A DNA stretch of 13,855 nt from an uncultured Porphyromonas sp. (GTDB lineage Bacteria > Bacteroidota > Bacteroidia > Bacteroidales > Porphyromonadaceae), in NCBI GenBank assembly GCA_900539765.1, contig UQDF01000052.1:1-13855 (forward strand), in the 5' to 3' direction. The notes beneath the pieces are model-generated. The model saw nothing but the letters and a program-made list of their open reading frames with translations, did not search any database and was not told where the DNA came from. The position numbers and the translations under genes were made by a program. This document shows, piece by piece, positions 7,372-13,777 of the stretch (position 1 is its first letter; every line of letters starts with the position of its first letter).

Positions 7372-8259
7372 CTACTTGTCCGCTTGATCCTTGCTAGAGG
7401 TAGCCTTCTTTGTAGCAGTCTTTTTTGTAGCAGTCTTCTTTGTAGTCGTCTTCTTAGCGTCTTTTTTCGTGTCAGCCTGCTCATCTGTGAGCTCTACTGG
7501 CTCCTCCTCAATGTCTGGGTCGATGAGTACACGTCCGCAATACTCGCAGACGATGATCTTGTTGTGTAGCTTGACCTCTAGCTGACGCTGTGGCGGGATA
7601 TGGTTAAAGCAACCACCGCACGCCTCACGCTCTACAGGTACGACAGCCAGTCCATTGGTAGCGCCCTTGCGCAGACGTTGGAACGCCTTGAGTACACGCT
7701 CATCGATCTGCGCCTCCAGCTCGTTGGCACGATCACGGAGCTGCTCCTCCTCGATGCGAGTCTCAGCTATGATCTGCTCCAGCTCCTCACTCTTGGCCTG
7801 ATGATCCTCCTCACGCTCCTTGATACGCTCTTGGAGCTTGGCGATGTCATCCTTGCGACCTTGTAGCTCTGCGTTGAACTCACGGATATGCTTCTGTGCT
7901 AGCTGTATCTCAAGCTCTTGGAACTCAATCTCGCGCGACAGATGCTCATACTCGCGGTTGTTGCTCACTGCATTGAGCTGCTCCTTGAGTGCCTCGAGCT
8001 TATCGTTTGCCGTAGCGATCTTTTGATTCTCACCACTGACCGACTGTGAGAGCTTCTTGGCAGCAACGTTGTACTTCTCTAAGCGTGTCTTCAGTCCCTC
8101 GATTTCGTCCGCTAGATCTTCGATAGCTTGGGGTAGCTCGCCTCGTAGTAGTTTGATCTTGTCAATACTGGTGAGCGTCTCCTGTAGACGCTTGAGGGCG
8201 ATGAGCTTCTCCCGGATACTACGCTCGGCTACTTCGTGGGTCGTTGTATTAATGCTCAT
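7372..8259 (-). CDS. Coiled-coil protein with C4 zinc ribbon (CT398/zf-RING_7 type)
   Basis: Conserved protein of uncertain function. Residues about 15-195 are almost continuous heptad-like helix, likely an antiparallel coiled-coil hairpin. They are followed by a zinc ribbon with C214-GG-C217 and C238-EY-C241 (ACGGCFN, VCEYCGR). This order is that of the PF02591 family, whose Chlamydia member CT398 interacts with sigma-54 and secretion proteins; no such partner can be claimed here. After the ribbon an acidic stretch (249-262) leads into a lysine/threonine tail (265-285) of KKTAT repeats that is not part of the family core. It starts 12 nt after the Nif3 gene. The pairing of Nif3 with this zinc ribbon is known from several bacterial phyla and suggests a shared job. 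No Shine-Dalgarno sequence is seen. Family call firm, role unknown. Confidence 0.88.
   Translation of the reverse strand: MSINTTTHEVAERSIREKLIALKRLQETLTSIDKIKLLRGELPQAIEDLADEIEGLKTRLEKYNVAAKKLSQSVSGENQKIATANDKLEALKEQLNAVSNNREYEHLSREIEFQELEIQLAQKHIREFNAELQGRKDDIAKLQERIKEREEDHQAKSEELEQIIAETRIEEEQLRDRANELEAQIDERVLKAFQRLRKGATNGLAVVPVEREACGGCFNHIPPQRQLEVKLHNKIIVCEYCGRVLIDPDIEEEPVELTDEQADTKKDAKKTTTKKTATKKTATKKATSSKDQADK
7400..7456 (-). repeat. 15-nt coding tandem repeat (KKTAT tail)
   Basis: Units at 7412-7426, 7427-7441 and 7442-7456 are near-identical 15-mers (GTAGCAGTCTTYTTT on the plus strand), preceded by a 12-nt partial unit at 7400-7411. They encode the lysine-rich tail of the zinc-ribbon protein in five-residue steps. 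Being in frame, gain or loss of a unit would change tail length without breaking the protein. Confidence 0.75.
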
Positions 8260-8271
8260 AGATGGTATTGC

Positions 8272-9384
8272 TTAGAAATAGTGAATAGGATTCGTGTCAG
8301 CATCTGACATATGGATGACAAAGTTACGATATTTATCCGACAATGCATCATAGAGCATCGTGCGCGTACACTGCTCACTCTCGAAGTGTCCTAGCGTAAT
8401 CAGCCAGAGACGACCCTGCACGTCGAGATAGTCGTTGTACTTTGCCTCACCTGTGATATAGACCTCTGCGCCTGAGTTCATAGCCTCACCGATGAACTCG
8501 TGACCACCGCCACTACCGCCACAGAGTGCTATGCGTCGGATCGGCTGCGTGGGAGGATTTGAGTAGGCGATGCGCTCCACGGCTGGCAGTGTAGCTAGAT
8601 GCTCGAGCAGCTCCTGCGGTGTCAGCGCACTGGGCAGTTCGCCTATGACCCCTAGCCCACTCGTCGGGTGATCCATCACGATCGGGATCACCTCATAAGC
8701 TGGCACCTCATAGGGGTGCGTTGCTACGAGCGTCGTCACTGCTTGCGATAGTCGCTCCTGTGGCACGAGCACGGAGATCATCTCCTCCTCGACCGCCTCC
8801 ATAGCGCCATGCGTACCAATGGTCGGATGCGTCTCTGAGCCTGGACGGAAGCGCCCTACCCCCGAGCAACTATAACTACAGCCGGTGTAACCGCCTAGAG
8901 AACCAATGCCCGCCTCCTCGTATGCGCTACGTAACGCATCAGCGTGGCTGTGCGGGATGAAGGTCTGCAACTTGTAGAAGCGTCCCCGCTGAGGCATCAT
9001 CGGTCGCCTACCCTCACGCTTGAGACCGATCAAGTTGGCCAGATAGTGATTCACCCCCTGCGTCGTCTCATTGTCTGCCGAAGTGTGACAGGCGTAGATA
9101 GCGATATTATTTCTCAGGGCAAAAGCCACGCAACGCTCCTGATAGGTCGCGGGCGTGATTCGCTTAAGTCCTCGAAAGAGGATCGGATGGTGCGATATGA
9201 GCAGGTTACACCCACGCTGCAGGCACTCCTCGAGTACCGCCTCGGTCGTCTCCACAGCCAGCATGATACCACGCAGCGGCTGCGTCACATCGCCCACCTG
9301 AAGACCCGAGTTGTCGTAGCTCTCCTGATAGCTCAGCGGAAAGCTCGCTTCTACCGTACGAACTACATCTCCTATCGTGACCAT
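8272..9384 (-). CDS. Nif3-like dinuclear metal-center protein (DUF34) with inserted PII-like domain
   Basis: Member of the widespread Nif3/YbgI/YqfO family, a toroidal hexamer with a two-metal site; its reaction is unsettled (a GTP cyclohydrolase-like or metal-related role has been proposed). Likely metal ligands are His65 and His66 in SHHPILF, His100 and Asp104 in ACHTSADN, and His333 and Glu337 in LGHFESE. At 370 residues it is the long YqfO form, with an inserted PII/CutA-like region at about 130-235 between the two halves of the conserved fold. It starts 16 nt after aspS. Unlike its neighbours it has a clear AAGGAG five nt before the ATG, inside a small palindrome (9383-9397). It is followed at 12 nt by the zinc-ribbon gene, a conserved pairing. 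Confidence 0.9.
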   Translation of the reverse strand: MVTIGDVVRTVEASFPLSYQESYDNSGLQVGDVTQPLRGIMLAVETTEAVLEECLQRGCNLLISHHPILFRGLKRITPATYQERCVAFALRNNIAIYACHTSADNETTQGVNHYLANLIGLKREGRRPMMPQRGRFYKLQTFIPHSHADALRSAYEEAGIGSLGGYTGCSYSCSGVGRFRPGSETHPTIGTHGAMEAVEEEMISVLVPQERLSQAVTTLVATHPYEVPAYEVIPIVMDHPTSGLGVIGELPSALTPQELLEHLATLPAVERIAYSNPPTQPIRRIALCGGSGGGHEFIGEAMNSGAEVYITGEAKYNDYLDVQGRLWLITLGHFESEQCTRTMLYDALSDKYRNFVIHMSDADTNPIHYF

Positions 9385-9397
9385 AAGGACTCCTTAT
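9383..9397 (-). promoter_or_regulatory. Ribosome binding site of the Nif3 gene within a palindrome
   Basis: Read on the minus strand, ATAAGGAGTCCTTAT is a 15-nt palindrome with one central base. It holds AAGGAG five nt upstream of the start codon, and its last AT is the start of the ATG. The aspS stop codon lies 3 nt upstream. A hairpin here would cover both the ribosome site and the start codon, while a ribosome finishing aspS would open it, so coupled translation is plausible. Confidence 0.45.
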
Positions 9398-9400
9398 ATA

Positions 9401-11143
9401 TTATAGTGTCTCCCGCACCGTCAGGTGTAGCTCATCGAGCTGCTCTGGCTCTAGTCGTGCAGGCGCATCGATCATCACATCACGGCCCGAATTGTTCTTT
9501 GGGAAGGCGATACAGTCACGTATCGAGTCCAGCTCAGCCATGAGCGATACCCAGCGATCCAGTCCGAAGGCGATACCACCATGAGGAGGTGCGCCATACT
9601 TAAAGGCATTCATCAAGAAGCCAAACTGCTCCTCGGCACGCTCCTTCGTAAAGCCTAGTGCCGCAAAGACTCTCGCCTGTAGCTCCGCATCGTGGATACG
9701 GATAGAGCCACCGCCTACCTCGACACCATTGATTACCATGTCGTAAGCATCAGCACGGACGCTACCTGGGTCGCTCTCGAGACGATCCTGATCCTCAGGC
9801 TTCGGAGCCGTAAAGGGGTGGTGCATCGCATAGTAGCGCTGCGTCTCCTCGTCCCACTCGAGTAGCGGAAAGTCGACCACCCAGAGACACTCATAGTGTC
9901 CTGGCTTCATCAGCCCCAGCTCAGAGGCGATATGTAAACGTAACGTACCCAGCTGCTTCTGTGCCGGACGCTTGTCCCCAGAGATCAGGAAGGCTATGTC
10001 GCCAGGCTGCATAGACAGCTTATCGGCCAGTGCTTTCAGTTGGTCGGCCGTGAGGAACTTGTCGAAGCTACTCTTCATCGTCCCATCAGGCTGATAGCGC
10101 AACCAGAGCAACCCCTTGGCACCCACCTGTGGACGCTTGACAAAGTCGGTCAGCTGGTCGATCTGCTTACGTGTGTAGTCCGCCTTGCCCGTGACCACGA
10201 TAGCACCAATATAGGCTGCACTATCGACCACGCCAAAGCCATGCCCCTGTATCGTCTCCGTCACCTCTGCGATCTCCATGCCGAAGCGCAGATCGGGCTT
10301 GTCGCTACCATAGCGATCCATAGCCTCGTACCAAGTCATACGACGTAGTGGCGTGGGGAGGTCAATGCCACGAATCTCCTTAAAGAGGTGCTTCGCCAGC
10401 CCCTCGAAGGTACTCAAGATATCGTCCTGCTCCACGAAGCTCATCTCGCAGTCTATCTGCGTAAACTCAGGCTGACGGTCAGCACGCAGATCCTCATCTC
10501 TAAAGCACTTCACGATCTGGAAGTAGCGATCCATACCCGCTACCATCAGCAGCTGCTTGAAGGTCTGTGGCGACTGGGGTAGTGCATAAAACTGCCCTGG
10601 GTTCATACGACTAGGCACCACGAAGTCTCGCGCTCCCTCGGGCGTCGAACCGATCAGCATCGGTGTCTCGATCTCTAGGAAGTGGAGCCCATCGAGATAG
10701 CGTCTTGTCTCCATCGTCATACGGTGACGCAGCTCTATATTGCTCAGCACCGGTCTACGACGTAGGTCTAGGTAGCGGTACTTCATACGCAGGTCATCGC
10801 CACCGTCGCTCACATCCTCGATCGTAAAGGGAGGCGTGTCAGCACGGTTCAGCACCTCCATACGATCTGCTAGGATCTCGATCTGTCCCGTGGGGATCTT
10901 CTCGTTGACACTGCTGCGCAGACGTACGGTACCCGTCACCGCCAGCACCCACTCACGTCCCACCTCACTGAGGAGTCCCTGATGCGACTCATCAAAGAAG
11001 ATCTGCGTAATGCCATATCTATCACGTAAGTCGAGGAAGGTCATAGCTCCCATACGACGAATCTTAGCGACCCAACCCGCGAGCGTCACCTGCTGTCCCT
11101 CGTCAGAGGCACGCAGAGCTCCACACGTATGCGTTCTGTACAT
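9401..11143 (-). CDS. aspS: Aspartyl-tRNA synthetase
   Basis: Class II synthetase charging tRNA(Asp), cytoplasmic and essential. Parts in order: the N-terminal OB-fold anticodon-binding domain (1-105, VTLAGWVAKIRRMGAMTFLDLRDR region), then the catalytic core. The core shows SPQTFKQLLM (191-200), motif 2 FRDEDLRADRQPEFTQID (214-231), and motif 3 GGIAFGLDR (522-530). A GAD-type insertion (about 290-420) marks the bacterial form. The length of 580 residues is usual for bacterial AspRS. Whether it is strictly tRNA(Asp)-specific or also charges tRNA(Asn) cannot be read from the sequence by eye. It is the first gene of the seven-gene block, with a probable promoter at 11228-11235 and a leader of about 75 nt. 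Confidence 0.97.
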   Translation of the reverse strand: MYRTHTCGALRASDEGQQVTLAGWVAKIRRMGAMTFLDLRDRYGITQIFFDESHQGLLSEVGREWVLAVTGTVRLRSSVNEKIPTGQIEILADRMEVLNRADTPPFTIEDVSDGGDDLRMKYRYLDLRRRPVLSNIELRHRMTMETRRYLDGLHFLEIETPMLIGSTPEGARDFVVPSRMNPGQFYALPQSPQTFKQLLMVAGMDRYFQIVKCFRDEDLRADRQPEFTQIDCEMSFVEQDDILSTFEGLAKHLFKEIRGIDLPTPLRRMTWYEAMDRYGSDKPDLRFGMEIAEVTETIQGHGFGVVDSAAYIGAIVVTGKADYTRKQIDQLTDFVKRPQVGAKGLLWLRYQPDGTMKSSFDKFLTADQLKALADKLSMQPGDIAFLISGDKRPAQKQLGTLRLHIASELGLMKPGHYECLWVVDFPLLEWDEETQRYYAMHHPFTAPKPEDQDRLESDPGSVRADAYDMVINGVEVGGGSIRIHDAELQARVFAALGFTKERAEEQFGFLMNAFKYGAPPHGGIAFGLDRWVSLMAELDSIRDCIAFPKNNSGRDVMIDAPARLEPEQLDELHLTVRETL

Positions 11144-11184
11144 AATCTGATGCTACCTATTTCTATATCTATCTTTTTTAGCTT

Positions 11185-11203
11185 GTATCGCAGAGACCGA
11201 TAC
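11185..11203 (-). other. Small hairpin in the aspS leader
   Basis: GTATCG (11185-11190) and CGATAC (11198-11203) pair around the 7-nt loop CAGAGAC, in the predicted 5' untranslated region of aspS. It is too short for a T-box, and none of that class's conserved sequence was recognised. It may be incidental. Confidence 0.3.
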
Positions 11204-11227
11204 GCTATGCGCCAGCCTCCACTAGCA

Positions 11228-11235
11228 CAAAAGTA
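11228..11235 (-). promoter_or_regulatory. Probable aspS promoter -7 element
   Basis: On the minus strand TACTTTTG fits the Bacteroidota -7 consensus TAnnTTTG exactly. It would start transcription near 11220 and give a 5' leader of about 75 nt. No TTTG -33 element is evident at the usual distance. Inverted arms AGCCTCCAC (11214-11222) and GTGGAGGCT (11258-11266) bracket it. Confidence 0.45.
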
Positions 11236-11268
11236 CACAAAAACAAGCACATCGCGGGTGGAGGCTAG

Positions 11269-11357
11269 AAGTTAGAGATTAGATCCTAGGAGCACTAGTG
11301 CCTCTAGTGCCACTAGCTCCACTAGGAGCACTAGCCCTAACCTCTAATCTCTAACTT
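11269..11357. repeat. CTAG array with exact 9-nt period (6 sites), copy 2, inside a 15-nt inverted repeat
   Basis: CTAG begins at 11286, 11295, 11304, 11313, 11322 and 11331, exactly every 9 nt. The pentamers between are GAGCA, TGCCT, TGCCA, CTCCA and GAGCA. Perfect 15-nt inverted arms AAGTTAGAGATTAGA (11269-11283) and TCTAATCTCTAACTT (11343-11357) flank it, so the whole could extrude as one hairpin. TCTAATCTCT motifs also flank copy 1 at 450-489. It sits between the aspS promoter and the second 165-nt element. Confidence 0.85.
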
Positions 11358-11370
11358 GTAATCTCTAATC

Positions 11371-11533
11371 CCCACGTGGCTATTCGTAATCCTCCACGTG
11401 GAGAATAAAAAATCTCCACGTAGGCGAGAAACATTTCCTCGGACATATCATTTGATTCCTCCGAAGTTTTATTTCTCGCCTACGTGGAGATTTTTTCTTA
11501 CTCACGTGGAGATTTCAGATTTTCTACGTAGCT
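11371..11533 (-). repeat. 165-nt CACGTGG palindromic element, copy 2
   Basis: Inverted relative to copy 1 at 248-410. The core has perfect 25-nt inverted arms (11407-11431 and 11472-11496) around a 40-nt spacer, beginning A6 and ending T6. CTCCACGTGGAG at 11392-11403 is a perfect 12-nt palindrome, and six related motifs are spaced as in copy 1. The A6/T6 flanks would let the hairpin act as a terminator in either direction. It is the first strong hairpin after the zupT stop, about 90 nt beyond it, with no other terminator seen between. The arms here are better matched than in copy 1, so this copy is younger or under constraint. No ORF was found inside. Confidence 0.87.
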
Positions 11534-11587
11534 ATTCGATCATACGCCCCTTTTCACCAAAACCTCCCCTACGCTTCTTCAGACAAG

Positions 11588-12424
11588 CTAGAGCAGCAGC
11601 AGGCTGATTGCCATAAAGGCCATACCCCCGATGAGTCCATAGAGTGCCGTGTGGTGGTGACCAAACCGCTCCGCAGCCGGGAGTAGCTCGTCAAAGGAGA
11701 TGTACACCATAATACCCGCAATCACCGCAAAGCAGCAGCCCATCACCGTCGGGGTCAGGAAAGGACGCAAGAGCAAGAAGCCCAGCAGTCCACCGATAGG
11801 CTCGGCTAGACCCGAGGCGAGCGAGAGAAAGAATGCTTTGCGCTTATTGCCCGTGGCGTGGTAGATAGGGATAGCCACCGAGATACCCTCCGGGATGTTG
11901 TGCAGCGCAATAGCGATAGCTATCGGCAGTGCTAGGGAGAGATCGGTCAGCGCAGACATAAAGGTGACCATACCCTCGGGGAAGTTGTGGATAGCGAGGA
12001 CTATCGCCGTAACCATACCAGTACGCAGCAAGCTCTGCTCGTGCGCTGTCGTCTGGTCGGGGCCCTCCTGAAGGCTTTGCACCTCACTCTGGTCGGGCAA
12101 CTCGTGAGGGTTTTCCGCCTCAGGGATCAGTCGGTCAATGATACCAATCAGCGCCACCCCCGCGAAGAAAGCAAGCGTAGCATAGAGCGTCGCTAGTCGC
12201 TCTCCATAAAGTGGCGTCATCGTTGTCTCGGCAGAGCGAAAAAGCTCCACAAAAGAGACATAGACCATCACGCCCGCCGAGAAGCCTAGCGAGACCGACA
12301 GGAAGACACGGTTGGTGCGCTTGGTAAAGAAGATCAGAGCACTCCCGATGCCAGTAGAGAGACCAGCCCAGAGGGTGATCAGGAAAGCATAAAAGACCTG
12401 TGTACTGCTCGTGTCTAGTAGCAT
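11588..12424 (-). CDS. zupT: ZIP-family divalent metal transporter (ZupT-like)
   Basis: Inner-membrane importer of zinc and probably other divalent cations (Fe, Mn, Co). The metal-site motifs HNFPEG (146-151) and HNIPEG (175-180) are the diagnostic pair of the GufA/ZupT branch of ZIP proteins, placed in transmembrane helices 4 and 5. About eight membrane segments can be read: near 8-33, 40-60, 79-98, 133-158, 163-188, 198-220, 226-243 and 258-278. An acidic, soluble loop (about 101-130) precedes the first motif, and a small HHH cluster lies near 256-258. The length of 278 residues is close to the family's usual 260-280. It starts 12 nt after corA and is almost certainly cotranscribed with it. 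Substrate preference is inferred from family only. Confidence 0.92.
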   Translation of the reverse strand: MLLDTSSTQVFYAFLITLWAGLSTGIGSALIFFTKRTNRVFLSVSLGFSAGVMVYVSFVELFRSAETTMTPLYGERLATLYATLAFFAGVALIGIIDRLIPEAENPHELPDQSEVQSLQEGPDQTTAHEQSLLRTGMVTAIVLAIHNFPEGMVTFMSALTDLSLALPIAIAIALHNIPEGISVAIPIYHATGNKRKAFFLSLASGLAEPIGGLLGFLLLRPFLTPTVMGCCFAVIAGIMVYISFDELLPAAERFGHHHTALYGLIGGMAFMAISLLLL

Positions 12425-12436
12425 AAGCGTCTAGAG

Positions 12437-13363
12437 CTAGAACCAGTGAATGCGCTTGAAGAGCCAGAAGGCGATCGCTGAGAAGATCAAGCAGACCACC
12501 ATAATCCCTATAAAGGCCCACGACTGCTCAGCCCAGGGCAGATCAACGTTCATACCATATAGTGAGGCGACCAACGTAGGGAGCATCAGGATCATCGAGA
12601 TACTAGTCATACGGCGCATGATCGTATTGATATTGTTGTTGATGATCCCGCCGAAAGCATCCATCGTCCCATTCATCAAGTCGCTGTACACATTGACCAT
12701 ACTATAAGCCTGATTGAGCTCGATGGCAACGTCCTCCGCTAGGTCAGCATCATACTGATCATAGTGGCTCACCTTAAAGCGTCCGATGACCGTCTCGTTA
12801 CCACGTATCGAGGTGTTGAAGTAAACCAAGCACTTCTGCAGACGCATCATCTGTAGGAGGTCTTCGTTGCGGATGCTCTTCTCCAGTGCCTCCTCGGTCT
12901 CTAGGATTAGGAAGCTGATCTGCTTCAAGTATTTGAGAAACCATACGGCCGAGCTCATAATGAGTCGAAGGATAAAGTCTATATCCGTATCGACCGATAT
13001 ACCCTTGCGCTGGTTATGCTTGATGAAGTCGGGAATAAGGTCCGTGCGGTGGTAGCAGATGGTGACGACAAGCTGCTTCTCAAGGTTCGAGATAACACCG
13101 ATGGGGACCGTGTTGTAAGGGGTCGTGCCCTCAGGGGTCTCAATCGGGATACGTATGATGGTGAGTCGCCAGCCATCCTCCTCCTCCGTACGAGGGCGCT
13201 CATCGCTATCCGCTGTATCTCCGATGAAGCCGTCGGGGATGCCCAGTTCGTCGCAGAGGTAGTCTATATCCTCCGAGGTGGGCTGTACCACTTTGATCCA
13301 CGTATGTGGCTCTAGGGTGTCGACTTGAGTAAACTGCTGCTTGGGTAGGTAAAACTTCCGCAT
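12437..13363 (-). CDS. corA: CorA-family magnesium/cobalt transporter
   Basis: Pentameric inner-membrane channel for Mg2+ (also Co2+/Ni2+ in the family). A long soluble N-terminal domain (about 1-245) includes the extended helix region 140-245. Two transmembrane helices follow near 252-270 and 281-302. The selectivity signature GMN lies at 270-272 (SLYGMNVDLPW), exactly at the end of the first helix as expected, and the basic C terminus FKRIHWF faces the cytoplasm. At 308 residues it is full length. It is the first gene of a two-gene unit with zupT, preceded by a leader of nearly 300 nt if the promoter at 13654 is right. The family is reliable; the preferred ion is inferred. Confidence 0.95.
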   Translation of the reverse strand: MRKFYLPKQQFTQVDTLEPHTWIKVVQPTSEDIDYLCDELGIPDGFIGDTADSDERPRTEEEDGWRLTIIRIPIETPEGTTPYNTVPIGVISNLEKQLVVTICYHRTDLIPDFIKHNQRKGISVDTDIDFILRLIMSSAVWFLKYLKQISFLILETEEALEKSIRNEDLLQMMRLQKCLVYFNTSIRGNETVIGRFKVSHYDQYDADLAEDVAIELNQAYSMVNVYSDLMNGTMDAFGGIINNNINTIMRRMTSISMILMLPTLVASLYGMNVDLPWAEQSWAFIGIMVVCLIFSAIAFWLFKRIHWF

Positions 13364-13653
13364 AATATCTATGGCTCTTAAGGGGTAATTGGTAGAGGGT
13401 AAAACTTAAGAAACCTCCTGCTCCTATGCGGTACCTAGTCAAGTAGATCTAGGCGTTGGGATACCCTAGGCAGACGCTAGGGCGTAGGCTCCGCAGTAGA
13501 GGAGGTCTACACGAGAGACTTCGAGGCTCACTCGGCGGTAAGGAGTCGTCCATAACGATTCTAGGGATTAATACGTTTACGTGATCAGTGAAATGAAGGA
13601 GCATGACCGGCAGACCTATACAGTATAAGTGGTCGCCCCACGCCTCTACCCCA
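13364..13653 (-). other. Long untranslated leader of corA
   Basis: No supported gene. Minus-strand RNA could form small stems: CCCTAG/CTAGGG around a 7-nt loop (13464-13482) and CCTAG/CTAGG around a 10-nt loop (13434-13453). TATACAGTATA (13617-13627) is an 11-nt palindrome close to the predicted transcription start and could be an operator. An AGGAGG (about 13412-13417 in plus coordinates, CCTCC side) lies some 50 nt before the ATG, with CCTCC repeated near 13500. No match to the M-box or other metal riboswitch classes I know was recognised. A metal-responsive leader is only a guess from the gene it precedes. Confidence 0.35.
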
Positions 13654-13661
13654 CAAAGGTA
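13654..13661 (-). promoter_or_regulatory. Probable corA-zupT promoter -7 element
   Basis: TACCTTTG on the minus strand matches the Bacteroidota TAnnTTTG consensus exactly, in A/T-rich surroundings (CTAATTTTCG upstream). No clear -33 TTTG is seen at the standard distance. It would give a leader of about 285 nt before corA. Confidence 0.45.
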
Positions 13662-13683
13662 CGAAAATTAGAGAGACGTCACC

Positions 13684-13777
13684 CTGTAGGGACGCACGAT
13701 CTGTGCGTCCGTCCCCGTTAAAACCACGACGCTGTAGCCTTTGACACAACGGACGCACAGATCGTGCGTCCCTACAG
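13684..13777 (+). repeat. GGACGC palindromic repeat, intact copy
   Basis: Perfect 29-nt inverted arms at 13684-13712 and 13749-13777 surround a 36-nt spacer. Each arm is itself a near-palindrome, GGACGCAC-AGATC-GTGCGTCC, so the element can fold as one long hairpin or as two short ones with AGATC/GATCT loops. This layout recalls REP/BIME-type repeats. A diverged copy in the opposite orientation lies at 56-173. No ORF or transposase is present, so any mobility would depend on an enzyme elsewhere. From here to the right edge (13778-13855) nothing else is recognisable. Confidence 0.85.

Noticed and set aside
8944..9543. 199-codon plus-strand frame across the aspS/Nif3 junction
   Set aside because: Antisense to two well-supported genes and without family features.
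13500..13560. tRNA-like stretch ahead of corA
   Set aside because: A GACTTCGAGGCTC segment resembles a T-arm, but no matching acceptor, anticodon or D arm could be paired on either strand.
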